Positions 54,768 to 64,000 of a stretch of DNA of 64,000 bases are shown in pieces. The notes beneath the pieces are model-generated. The model was given only the letters and a program-made list of their open reading frames with translations. It was not told the origin of the DNA and made no database searches. The DNA comes from Roridomyces roridus (lineage: Eukaryota > Basidiomycota > Agaricomycetes > Agaricales > Mycenaceae): positions 2,542,001 to 2,606,000 of the forward strand of contig JARKIF010000005.1 of the NCBI GenBank assembly GCA_029378245.1, given 5' to 3'. The position numbers were made by a program, and so were the translations under genes. Position 1 is the first letter of the stretch. Each line of letters opens with the position of its first letter.

Positions 54768-56106
54768 CACTTGGTGATAACCTCCATATTCATCCCCTCC
54801 ACCTTGAGCCCCGAAGCCATATAAATGGCCGTCTCAGCAAGTATGACCAACCTCCCATCGCTCGCAAACGCCATATTCGCACTGTTACCCCCGACATAGA
54901 ATTTGCCGAGGAGAACGCCGTGAGAGTTCCACACCTACATGAAATCAGCACAAGTACGAGCTTAGAGGAGAAATGAAACGCACATGCACACCATCCCCGC
55001 ACCCGCCGTAGACGTTGCCTTTGGTGTCGACGACAACGCCATCCGCAGCGCCCGTATCGACGTATGCAAACACACGGCGGTTGACAAACTCGAGCGTCCC
55101 AGGGGTCACATCAAATTTGTATCTACCGCAAACCATCAGCCGTCAGAACAAAAGTAAAGAGAGGGAAAAACGCACATGGTCGCAGGCAACGTCCCGTTAT
55201 TGGCCCACTTGGCACCCAGCGCCCCCGTATCCGCCACATACACACTCTTGTAATCCGGGGTAAACGTCAATCCATTCGGCTTGTTGAATCCATCCGCCAC
55301 AACGCGCACCGCCTTGGTCTTTGGGTCGAATCGGTAGACCTGCGCGGGGATGGTGGGCTCGGGCTTGAAGTTCTGGTAGTACCCATAGGGGACGTCGGTG
55401 AAGAAGATCTGGCCGGAGGGATGCACGCGGACGTCGTTGAGCGCGTTGAATTGACGGCCATAAAAGTTGTCGAGCAGGGTGGTGACATTGTTCGTCTTGG
55501 GATCGACGAGAGCCATGTTGGCGGGGAGGGCGCCGCGTCCTTGGTTCATGAAGATGATCTGACCCTTGTACGGACCCGTCCCGCCGTTGGTCATCTGCAT
55601 CGAATCGGCCAGCTCGACCTTTGCGTGAGTGACATTGACGCTCCCCGTCCCATTCGCTTTGACAGCAGCAGCCACGGCCTTGAGGCTGATCTTGGCCACT
55701 TGGTTGTTGGCGTCGATCCCACTCCGACCGAGCCCGCCTCCACCGTTGGAGCAGAACCACACCTCGTCGCTCTCGGGCACCCACACAGGCGCCTCGTGTG
55801 CGAACGCAAACGTCGGGTCGGAGGAAACTGAGAAGAGCTTCGAGTGCGAGCTGATGATGTCGTAGAAATCCGAGTCAAAGACTTGGAAGAACGGCGGGGT
55901 GTTGTTCGTAGGGTTGAACATGTCGAATCCAGTGGCACGGAAAGTCCCATTTTGCCCAAGGACGGCGAACGATGCAGGGAGGACTTGCTACACAAACAGT
56001 CAGGTAATGTAATACTATCAAGGACCAAGTTGCTCACCACCGCCTGGGGATTTTTGGCGTGCGCAACCGAGGCGAGGATGAAAAGGGACCAAGTCGCGAG
56101 AGTCAT
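54768..56106 (-). CDS. SMP-30/gluconolactonase-like lactonohydrolase, secreted
   Basis: Four exons: 56106-56038, 55987-55176, 55122-54984 and 54935-54768, giving 395 aa. A signal peptide (WSLFILASVAHA) is followed by a six-bladed propeller typical of the family: FAHEAPVWVPESDEVWFCSN with an expected metal-binding Glu, NALNDVRVHPSGQIFFTD with Asn/Asp ligands, and NKPNGLTFTPDYKSVYVADT with Asn and Asp. Such enzymes hydrolyse sugar or other lactones extracellularly and need a divalent metal (established for the family). TATAAA lies 39 bp upstream. It is convergent with F-box 4. Confidence 0.92.
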
Positions 56107-56144
56107 GATGACCTGGGATGGTGGGGCCCCGCATCCGCCCCGCA

Positions 56145-56150
56145 TTTATA
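56145..56150 (-). promoter_or_regulatory. TATA box of the lactonase
   Basis: TATAAA on the minus strand, 39 bp before the ATG at 56106. Confidence 0.55.
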
Positions 56151-56699
56151 GATCGAGTAAAATTTACCCCCGTCTCACTGGGCGTGTCGCATAGGAGCGC
56201 ATAGGATGCATATATGCCCGGAGGAAGAGGCGGATCAGGGTATTGTCCCGGGTGGGTCGATCTTGGTTGCTGTGTTTGAACGAAGTGTTTTGGGCGGATG
56301 AGAGGCTTGTATTCTCTGTTGTAGCTCTGACGAGCGGCGCCTGGAGCACTAGAAGTCCACTCCGTTGTGGAAGGCTCTGGACGACGATCGAAAAGAATTG
56401 GGAGGAGGGCGCAAACGTGATCGAATTTGGAGTCGCGGTAGCAGGTTAATCTTGGCCCGTTTTGACGCGTATATTGCGGCTACAAGAGCCATGGACCGAT
56501 TATTGAGCGAGTGCAGTCGAAGTAAAGTCAAGAGATATGGACAAGGCCAGACGATGAGATCAGTGATCGCTAAGCCTTGTTCACAAGCAATGCACAACCA
56601 CATCGTCCAGCGTCCCTCGTCTTTCATCATCATGAGAACGGCCTCGCCAACCACCGCCTCCATCGCGCGTTCCATTAGCTTGACTACATACTTTCACCG

Positions 56700-57000
56700 T
56701 CAAAAATCACAAAAAGACGCCATGCTAACAGGAGAGCCCGGAGCCACCGAAATACACTGCGCCATCTTCCGACCAGAGGAAGGGAAGGTACCCCCGCCTT
56801 GCTTGACTGGTCTCATAGGCTCCTGGGGTGATCAAATCCCCAGGTTTACCCGTCTTCATTCCTCGGCTGGCTCTTGCTTGGCCAATTTGATGGGGAAGAA
56901 TGGAGAGGTCGTCAGTTGAATAATGCAGTTTGCTCGGGGTGGATTCTCGTGTTCTGCGACCCCGTTGGCTTGGCCGGGCAAGTTGACCTGCTTTAGATTA
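56700..57000 (-). repeat. dispersed repeat R1, copy B
   Basis: Uninterrupted copy in the orientation opposite to copy A. Landmarks are GCCATGCTAACAGGAG, TTCCGACCAGAGGAAGGG, ACTGGTCTCATAGGCTCCTG, GGCTCTTGCTTGGCCAATTT and GTCAGTTGAATAATG. It ends less than 100 bp before the start codon of F-box 5, so it overlaps that gene's promoter. Confidence 0.85.
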
Positions 57001-57087
57001 GATAGCGTCGGGCCGGGAGCAGAAAACGCACGCTGTTTGGCTCGGCACGCCGCCACGTTCGACTTGGTCTCGACTCTCACCACCCAA

Positions 57088-58587
57088 ATGTCTACCGCAG
57101 ACCTCCGTGCAGAACTCACTCAATTGGATGCACAAATCTGCGAGCTCAAGCGCGCTCTTGTCGCCACCGAGTGTCAGCGAGCTGTAGTGCACCAACAACT
57201 ACGCGAAATCGCGACTTCTCCCTTCTTGACCCTACCCGCGGAGATCACAGCCCTGATATTCACCCACTGTCTTCCGACCATCGACAAACTGCGTAACAGC
57301 GGGCCATGGACGAAATTCAAAGACCCCCCGCTCGTCTTCTTGGCGGTCTGCCGTGCTTGGAGAGACATTGCACTGACAACACCGGATTTGTGGTCGGAAT
57401 TGCGGTTGCGATTCGATCATATCCCTCAAGATGAGGAGCCCGCTCACTTGGAGACACATATCCATCAGTGGTTGGGACGCGCAGGCCACCGACCTCTCTC
57501 CCTGATAATGGGGCAGTACCAGTGGCAGTACTGGGATTTCGACTTCCCGATCGCACGCATGCGAGATATAATCCATTTCTATGCTCCTCGCATTGCGTGT
57601 CTGGAATTGTATTGGCCCCGAGACCACATTCGAGACCTGGCGCTGGACACGGTTGCTTTCCCCATGCTCCGGCATGCGTGCATCACAAACATCCGCAGGA
57701 TCTCCTCGGCGGGGGATCCTGTCGAGGTTTTCGGTATGGCACCTAAACTCACGCAACTCACCCTCGGAGATATGGCCCTCCCCTCCTTCTACGTTTTCCC
57801 CGCGTTTCAATTCACCAAGTTCCAAGGCCACCTTGATGGTTTGGAGCTTTTCGTCCTCGCTCCCAATCTCATCGAGGCAGACTGTCGGACGGACGAGGAT
57901 TGCAGAGTGCCGTCTTCTCCCATCACGCATGCACGCCTCCAGTCCCTAACCCTCTCAAGTCCCCGTGGTGACCCACATAGGGTTCTGGAACCCAGGGACA
58001 TCCTTCCGTACCTGAACCTGCCCGAATTGCGCACGTTGGATATATCCGCTCAGAGAACGACAGCTAACCCGACCTCAATCTCCCAGTTTGTGCATCGTTC
58101 GGGTGCGCGCCTGCGGACTCTGGTGCTCGCGGTCAAATATTATCATGCCCAGCCGCAGGGTGCTTCCGATGAATGGAAGGACTGCTTAGGGCGTTTGAGG
58201 AATACTCTCCAACACCTCATTGTGTCGCCATCCGAAGCATTTTTCAAGATGATTCTTCGTAGTTATCTGACGCTCGAGTCTCTCACCATCTACGAGGCGC
58301 CGCAAATACCCTACGATGATCTGATTCGACAACTGATCTTGCGAATACCTCACCTCAAGTCGTTTCATATATCTTTCCAAGCGGGCGTTTTCCTCGAAGA
58401 TGAGGTTTCAATTGCAATGCCTATGTTCGTGGATCGCCCGAAAGATACAGCGCGCAGCTTCTTGGCCCAGTTGGCGAAGAACGCGGGAATGCGTATCCAG
58501 ATTGATTCTAATGGCAGCAAAAAGACGAATCGGGTCAAGTTGATTGGGTGCGCATGCCTTGAACTTTTGCTCTTTGCGCTGGACTGA
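57088..58587 (+). CDS. F-box-like protein 5
   Basis: Single exon, 499 aa. Starts MSTADLRAELTQLDAQICEL; F-box-like TLPAEITALIFTHCLP and LVFLAVCRAWRDIALTTPDLW. Distant from the other four, so it belongs to another branch. The open frame begins at 56923, but the upstream part is repeat-derived, and MSTADL fits the family start. The last 15 residues after KTNRVKLIG may reflect a missed intron or a shifted stop. Confidence 0.83.
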   Translation: MSTADLRAELTQLDAQICELKRALVATECQRAVVHQQLREIATSPFLTLPAEITALIFTHCLPTIDKLRNSGPWTKFKDPPLVFLAVCRAWRDIALTTPDLWSELRLRFDHIPQDEEPAHLETHIHQWLGRAGHRPLSLIMGQYQWQYWDFDFPIARMRDIIHFYAPRIACLELYWPRDHIRDLALDTVAFPMLRHACITNIRRISSAGDPVEVFGMAPKLTQLTLGDMALPSFYVFPAFQFTKFQGHLDGLELFVLAPNLIEADCRTDEDCRVPSSPITHARLQSLTLSSPRGDPHRVLEPRDILPYLNLPELRTLDISAQRTTANPTSISQFVHRSGARLRTLVLAVKYYHAQPQGASDEWKDCLGRLRNTLQHLIVSPSEAFFKMILRSYLTLESLTIYEAPQIPYDDLIRQLILRIPHLKSFHISFQAGVFLEDEVSIAMPMFVDRPKDTARSFLAQLAKNAGMRIQIDSNGSKKTNRVKLIGCACLELLLFALD

Positions 58588-59464
58588 CAATGACCTTTCT
58601 CGTTTAGTTCCACCCAGTCCCGCGGCACGAATCCCGATGCATGACACCTGACTCCCTGTCGCGGCTCAAGGGTCAACGCAGACTCGACCAGAGAATGGTG
58701 CTCCTCGTGGCCGCTGCTCCTTTCTACCACACATATCGCCCCAGCCCGTACCAGAGTGCATGTCTTATTCGTGCCCGCTCCCCTCCAACCTCTTGTGGGA
58801 GCTTCAGGTCCGAGACGTGCCCGAGGAGGAGCATATGGGCAGGGCGGGTCCAGATGTTCCTCGAAGCTTTCCTCCTCGCAATCCCAACGGTGCGTTCTCT
58901 ATGCCCTTGTTCTTTCCTCTTCTGATCAGCCTCTGCAGGTGCAGGTGCAGGTGCTGCCGTTCCACGTTCCTTTGGTCATATGCTCTCTGGCTCAACGGGA
59001 CTTTTGTCGATCTCATGGGAATGGCTCAGGATGATGCGCTCCTCGCCTCGCTCGTCCGTCGATCTACGCGTGCACTCGGACGCCCCGGGAGCTCGAACGG
59101 CGATTTCAGATCTCGGTTGGCCTCCTTCACCTTACTTCCTCCCGCCTCCAGGACCAATTACACAAAACAACGCTCCTCTTCTATGTGGGATCACGGAGCC
59201 GACGCCGCTCTCAGCCGCAACTGCTCCCCCTCCTCCAGAGTCGTGCATTTTCGCTTCGGAGTCCTTGTTGGGATACGCGGTGGCTGTTCTGGCCGCAACG
59301 GGCGGGGAAGACGGTGACGGCGCAATCTTTCAAGAAAATGCGTTGGCTCAGCTCTTCCTCATACCGACGACTGCCCTACTTTAGCATCAACTACCTCAGT
59401 CGCTATTTATCTTCTCTCGTTTACATGCGCTCTTCGACAATGGCTAGTACTTGCAGCTTTTGCC
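58588..59464. other. gene-free region
   Basis: Several overlapping open frames without family resemblance, and a GCAGGTGCAGGTGCAGGTGC micro-repeat near 58938. Nothing supportable as a gene. Confidence 0.45.
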
Positions 59465-59830
59465 CTCGAAATAATATCCAGAAAAAACACACAAAAAGAT
59501 GCCATGCTAACAGGAGGGACCGTGGCCATCGGTATACACTGCGCCGTCTTCCGACCAGAGGAAGGGTAGCCCCCGCCTTTTCTTGACTGGTCTCATAGGC
59601 TCCTGGGGGCGATCAACTCCCCAAGTTTACCCGTGCTGACTCCTGAGTTCTCGTTTCCCCTCGTTTGGTCCTCGTTGGCTCTTGCTTGGCCAATTTGATG
59701 GGTAGGAATGGAGGGGTCGTCAGTTGAATAATGTAGCTTGTTCCGCGTCCCGGTTGGCGGATATCTGCACTCCTCGACTTGGGGAACTGGAGGAGGGGAG
59801 CTGGCTTGAATTCGATAGCGTCGGCGTGGA
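59465..59830 (-). repeat. dispersed repeat R1, copy C
   Basis: Same landmarks as copy B, with an additional 40 bp around 59640-59680 absent from copy B. It shows the uninterrupted state of the site where the hAT-like element entered copy A. Confidence 0.85.
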
Positions 59831-60286
59831 CCGGCACGCCGGTCCGGCCACACTTTGTCTTCCTCGCCCTCACTCATTTTCATTCGCCGTTACCAACGCT
59901 TGCGGCCGCGGGTAGGATAGCTCTGACCCTCGCCCACGCCTCGATCCTCGCCGTCGGTTTCAATCAAGTTCGACCTCATTCGGAGCTACCACACCGCGTG
60001 GGGCGGAGTCCAGATTCGCCGCTGCCTGCAGGACATCATGATGCTAGACACGTCGTTATACGTCCCCGCTCAGACAACCACGCTGTCGCCCGTCCACGTA
60101 CATCCCTGGCAGAGTCGACGAGCACGGCCTCTGCTACGTGGTACTGGTACCCCGCCTTGGCCTTCTTCCGTCCACAAGGGCATTTAGACCATAGAATACT
60201 CACCTTACAAAGCTTCATGTACCCGCTTCTCGAAATGGATGGATGGAAAAAGGTCATGTTATGAATACTGCATACGACATATACAC
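59831..60286. other. gene-free region
   Basis: 3' flank of the eS26 gene. No gene recognised. Confidence 0.45.
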
Positions 60287-60855
60287 CTATGCCTTTGCGG
60301 CGTTGGCGGCATTGGCAGCCGCAAACTTTGCGTCCTCGGCAGCAGCAACGGCGGGGTTGACCTTCTTGCCGTCCTTCCAGCGGACACGGGGAGGGGGAGC
60401 ACGGTTCCGACGGCCCTCGCGAGAGCGGACACGGACGACTGAAAATAATTAGGTAAGAGTGGATTACTAGAAGAAAAATGGGAGACGTACCATGAGCGTG
60501 GATTGCGCAGGACACGCAGTAAGCGATTTTGTTGTAGAGTTTCGGAATAACATATTCTGCGGAGAATTAGAGAGAGAAAACAAGAAAAAATGAAGCAAGA
60601 CGCACCAGCATAAACCGAAGCCTCGCTGAGATCACGGACGGCGGCAGCCTCGACCATGTTACGGACGGTGAAGCGCTTGATCGCCTTGTCCTTGGCTACG
60701 CAGCGCGAGCAGTTGGAGCAGCGCATAAAGACGACGTGGCCACGGCCCTTCTTGTTGCGTCCGCCATTTCTTCTTTTCTTGGTCTGCAAGTAGCGAGATG
60801 AGTAATGTGAATAGTGAAGTCGGGGACGGAGGAGGGATGTTTTGCTACGCACCAT
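60287..60855 (-). CDS. ribosomal protein eS26
   Basis: Four exons: 60855-60853 (the ATG alone), 60783-60606, 60556-60491 and 60438-60287, giving 132 aa. It reads [17 protein letters not shown], then [21 protein letters not shown] and [17 protein letters not shown]. Zinc ligands are Cys23, Cys26, Cys74 and Cys77 (YCVSC). The C-terminus is an Ala-rich tail. It is part of the small subunit near the mRNA exit channel. The 69-nt first intron begins directly after the start codon, as is often seen in fungal ribosomal protein genes. Confidence 0.96.
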
Positions 60856-61134
60856 TTTGAGTGGGCTGGTGGCGGGTCTTGAGGAGGAGGAGCGAAAATA
60901 CGCGGACGGACGGAGTTGGCTGTTGACCAGTCGTTGGGTTATGTTGACCAGTCTTTGGCTTGTGTGTGAAAGCACACCACGTGCTCTCTGCCTCGTGATT
61001 TGTGTACTGCCACTGATGGCCGACTTTGCTTTCAACCACATCGTTTACTTTCGGTTGCGGATTTCTCTTCTGGGATCTTTCCAATCCAACCAACGTATTC
61101 CGACGTCACGATTTGTTTGAATCGCTGACCCTCC
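60856..61134. other. eS26 promoter region
   Basis: No gene. TTGACCAGTC / GACCAGTCTTTGG repeats near 60925 and 60946. Confidence 0.4.
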
Positions 61135-61610
61135 AGATCACCTTGCCTAAGGCAAATCTACAACACCGTCGGATACAAACCGTCTGCGCGCTGCGGCATG
61201 AATTCCACTATCGGCATCACTGGCTACCATGGACAATACGAGGACCAGGCGAATATCTTTCCCTCGCCTGTGCACTGGATTTGCACTTCCAGCAGGTGCC
61301 CGCCGCTGCCGCAATCAATTCTACGTTCAATTTCATCTTTATGCACGGTAGGATGTCCATATTTCGCAATATTCTGTCTTATCGTTCTCAGGTTCAGAAC
61401 CTGTCTCTTGCCAGTAGCAAGGCAAACTTGAACGCTCGTTTTCATCCACTTCCGATGTCTGCCTCAGATCATCCACTTGCCGGTTTGGACTATCGTTCCC
61501 GGTTTAGTCGACGTTCTACTCGACCGCGCGCGCGCCTCCATTTATCCCAAGCCTTGATACGCCGTATACAGAGGTTAGCGCACTGTTTCTGTCTACAACC
61601 CGGCACATCG
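61135..61610 (+). pseudogene. sedolisin fragment
   Basis: Matches sedolisin 1 from about 37170 to 37690: the ITCLRQIYN block is decayed at the start, followed by GITGY, VPAAAAINSTFNF, NLSLAS and a shifted FGLSF region. It retains the sedolisin 1-type intron sequence (ATATTTCGCAAT.TTCTGTCTTATCG). Several frames are broken and both ends of the gene are missing. Confidence 0.85.
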
Positions 61611-61627
61611 TAGCTTGAAGGAATAAG

Positions 61628-61775
61628 CAGCCCGAATCAACAGAAGCCGCACACATCGGCTCCTTGTCTGTTTTTCGATTTGATCCGTTTTCTCAACCGT
61701 GGGACAGATCAAAATCCTCATCAATTCAACCCTTTGCTTGATAATTTACCGTTTCAACCGGGGATCGACGCTCGG
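61628..61775 (+). repeat. dispersed repeat R2, copy 2
   Basis: Matches 46775-46925 (inverted) and 63325-63460, and lies between the sedolisin fragment and the broken oxidoreductase. Confidence 0.75.
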
Positions 61776-61842
61776 AAGACTTTTCGCCGTGCACCACATA
61801 AACAGTGAGCAACCCGGGATACGTATGCGCCCCTAACCAAAT

Positions 61843-63067
61843 ATCCAGCAAACAAGCGTTGTCAAGTCGCCCCATGCGCCGTTCACCCTCGAATCTCTCC
61901 CCATTCCGACGCCGGCCAAAGGCGAAATTCTCGTCAAGATCCACACTGTCGCGATCAACCCATAAATTGGAAGCAGCGTGCCTACAATGCGCTTGTGGAC
62001 GAGTATCCTGTCGTCCTGGGTTCCGATATCGCAGGCGTCGTTGAGCAAGTTGGCGAAGACGTGCAAGGATTCGCCAAGGGCGATAGGGTGTACGCTTTTG
62101 TTTCCTAAAAAAAAACTATACTGACGAAAAGTTAGCTTTGCCTGTCTTCTCCATGGCGGGTTCCAGCAATATGTCGCGTTTTCTGCCGCCATTGCCCTTC
62201 GTGTACGTCTGTGTTATGTCAACTACTGGCATCGAATTCACGTACTTAGATTCCGGACAACATTACGTTCGACCAAGTGAGCACGTTCCCCATCGCGTTC
62301 ACCACCGCCTGCGTGGGACTCTTCGCGCCTGCACCCAGCGGCGTTGGCCTCAATCCTACATTCTCCTGGGACAAGCCGCATCAGGGCGAGTCGGCGCTGG
62401 TGATCGGGAGCGGTTCAGTAGCGCAATTCGGTGCGTGGATTCAAGCGCGCCAAATCAATCCTTTGAATTCGACAGCCATCCAGCTGCTCAAGTTCCTCGG
62501 ATTCACGCGCATAATCGCCTACGCGTCTGCGAAGCATGAGGCCCACCTCCGCAAGTCGGGTGCTACGGAGGTTGTCGACCGCACTGCTGTGCCGCTCGAG
62601 GAGCTGGTGGTGTCCCCTCCCGTCAAGGTGGTGTTTGACGCTGTTGGCGCTGGTTTCAAGGCGGCGTGCGAGTGCGTCGTCGACGGTGGTTGTATCGTCA
62701 CTGTCAATTCGATGCCACTCGAAGAGAACCTAACCGGGAAGACTGTTACTGTATCTCAGGCGCAGGGATACTATTATGGACCAGATCTGGTCGGGCCCAA
62801 GCGTAATGATGTCCTTGGGTATCTGGCTGTCCCGGAGCACACGACGTTTGGAAAGATGATTATGCGAGAATTGCCGGAGATGTTGGCCAAGGGTGTTGTC
62901 GCTGTGAGTGTTTTCTCTCTGAATAATCCTCAATCCAGTCGTGGCTCATTTCAGTGTAGGCTAATCCTATGGAGGTGTTGCTGAATGGAGTCCCTGGGAT
63001 CATTGAGGGGTTGGAGAGGTTGGAGAAGGGGAGTGTGAGTGGGGTCAAGCTTCTGGCTCATCCTTAG
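61843..63067 (+). pseudogene. quinone oxidoreductase-like copy 2, broken
   Basis: Aligns exon by exon with copy 1: 61843-62089, 62136-62202, 62250-62430, 62476-62903 and 62960-63067. The start codon position reads ATC instead of ATG, and one base is missing near 61962 (CCCATAAATTGG against CCCGATAAATTGG in copy 3), which brings a TAA into frame. Exons 3-5 remain open and well conserved, so inactivation is recent. Confidence 0.88.
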
Positions 63068-63324
63068 TGTGATTTGTATTCTGTCCAACCCGGGCCCGCC
63101 CCAACTCACAATGTACTGTAGCAAGACATGTCATTAATATACTCCCAAAAGCTTCTTCGAGCCAGACACGTTTGAACAAACAACGTCGGCAACACCGTCG
63201 TCAATGTTCCGAACACTACATACCAAGTCCAGTTGTGCACGGTCCCTTTCAAATAAATTCGCTCTGCGGACTTTTCGATGAGGGCAGATTGATTCAAGTT
63301 AGATATAGAATTCCGCATTCATAG
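63068..63324. other. intergenic
   Basis: No gene recognised between oxidoreductase copies 2 and 3; most of it is 3' flank of copy 2. Confidence 0.4.
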
Positions 63325-63460
63325 AAGCTGCAGAAGTCGGCCACTTGAATATCTGTTTTTCGATCTGCTTGAATGTTCAACTGACAGAATTAACCGTGGG
63401 ACAAATCAAAATCTTTATCAATTCAACACGGCCTTGATTGACCGAAATGACTGGCATCCA
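63325..63460 (+). repeat. dispersed repeat R2, copy 3
   Basis: Contains AACCGTGGGACAAATCAAAA and ATCAATTCAAC as in copies 1 and 2. It precedes oxidoreductase copy 3 at a distance similar to that of copy 2 from its own gene. Confidence 0.7.
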
Positions 63461-63578
63461 CCAACGACCATCTCTCAGCATCTCTGTCGGAAGACACTCG
63501 GAAAACTTTCACTGTCATCCTCCAACCGTCATCTCTCGGAAAACTATCCGTATTACTTAGGCCCTAGGACGCGACCTG

Positions 63579-63584
63579 TATATA
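63579..63584 (+). promoter_or_regulatory. TATA box of oxidoreductase copy 3
   Basis: TATATA 38 bp before the ATG. The upstream 100 bp match those of copy 1. Confidence 0.55.
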
Positions 63585-63621
63585 TGAGTAGACCAGCCGA
63601 TATACGCTCCCTATCCCAAAC

Positions 63622-64000
63622 ATGCAGCAAGCAATCGTTGTCAAGTCTCCCAAGGCGCCTTTCATCGTCGAATCTCTCCCCATTCCGACGCCGGCCAAAG
63701 GCGAAATACTCGTCAAGATCCATTCTGTCGCGCTCAACCCGATAAATTGGAAGCAGCGTGCCTTCAATGTGCTTGTGGACGAGTATCCTGTCGTACTAGG
63801 CTCCGATGTTGCAGGCGTCGTTGAGCAAGTTAGCGAAGACGCGCAAGGATTTGCAAAGGGCGACAGGGTGTACGTTCCTATTTCTTCGAAACGCCTGGAT
63901 GCTGACGAAAATAGCTTTGCCTGTGTTCTCCATGGTGGGTTCCAGCAATATATCGCGTTCCCGGCCGCCATCGCGCTCCCTGTACGTCTGTGCGTTGCCC
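63622..64000 (+). CDS. zinc-type alcohol dehydrogenase-like / quinone oxidoreductase family, copy 3 (5' part)
   Basis: Exon 1 is 63622-63869 and exon 2 is 63915-63981, with lengths identical to copy 1 (248 and 67 nt); intron 2 starts at 63982 and the gene runs off the window. It reads KGEILVKIHSVALNPINWKQ and GSDVAGVVEQVSEDAQ, then LHGGFQQYIAF. The start codon and frame are intact, unlike copy 2. It appears functional as far as can be seen; the rest is outside the window. Confidence 0.9.
   Translation, partial: MQQAIVVKSPKAPFIVESLPIPTPAKGEILVKIHSVALNPINWKQRAFNVLVDEYPVVLGSDVAGVVEQVSEDAQGFAKGDRVYVPISSKRLDADENSFACVLHGGFQQYIAFPAAIALPVRLCVA

Noticed and set aside
58760..59384. Overlapping plus-strand frames of 134-185 aa
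   Set aside because: Three frames are open at once in GC-rich DNA and none resembles a family.
1..64000. tRNA or rRNA genes
   Set aside because: None seen on reading; I could not run a covariance-model search, so absence is not proven.

Overview
The window is fungal nuclear DNA, almost certainly from a mushroom-forming basidiomycete (Agaricomycete). Genes are cut by many short introns (about 43-69 nt), mostly GT-AG. Single-exon F-box proteins of the LPPEI..EIF..CLP type are expanded, and sedolisins, a fungal FAD-linked oxidase, a P450, TIP41, ORM, a Virilizer-like protein and ribosomal eS26 are present. I placed exon borders by eye. For every gene called intact, the exon lengths sum to a multiple of three.

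Layout. (1) 0.4-11.4 kb: an FAD-linked oxidase, a cytochrome P450, a Pro/Ser/His-rich protein and an HXXXD acyltransferase, possibly the remains of a small metabolite cluster; the acyltransferase carries a one-base frameshift. (2) 11.9-13.1 kb: a dispersed repeat split by a 994-bp hAT-like non-autonomous element with 20-bp terminal repeats and an 8-bp target duplication. (3) 14.3-31.4 kb: an island of HerA/FtsK-like P-loop ATPase genes, three intact and one broken. Two of them are closely similar and inverted, and they bracket three conserved genes (TIP41, Virilizer-like, ORM). (4) 32.5-54.6 kb: F-box genes and sedolisins arranged as an inverted segmental duplication, with a quinone oxidoreductase, a chimeric gene remnant, a 343-bp tandem duplication and a 1557-bp Tc1/mariner-like element between the arms. 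(5) 54.8-64.0 kb: an SMP-30-like lactonase, another F-box gene, ribosomal protein eS26, a sedolisin fragment, a decayed oxidoreductase copy and the 5' part of a third copy.

How the genes work together. TIP41 (TOR/PP2A signalling), ORM (sphingolipid control), the Virilizer-like protein (m6A writer scaffold) and eS26 are conserved housekeeping genes. The rest is accessory: secreted peptidases, substrate-receptor-like F-box proteins and oxidoreductases copied with transposon scraps between them. The least explained system is the ATPase family. Each member has a conserved N-terminal region, a Walker A motif, a DEAH-type Walker B followed by a TQ sensor, a fast-changing Pro/Ser/Thr linker and a conserved C-terminal module of about 80 residues that looks like a small DNA- or RNA-binding fold. 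I know of no described role for it in fungi.
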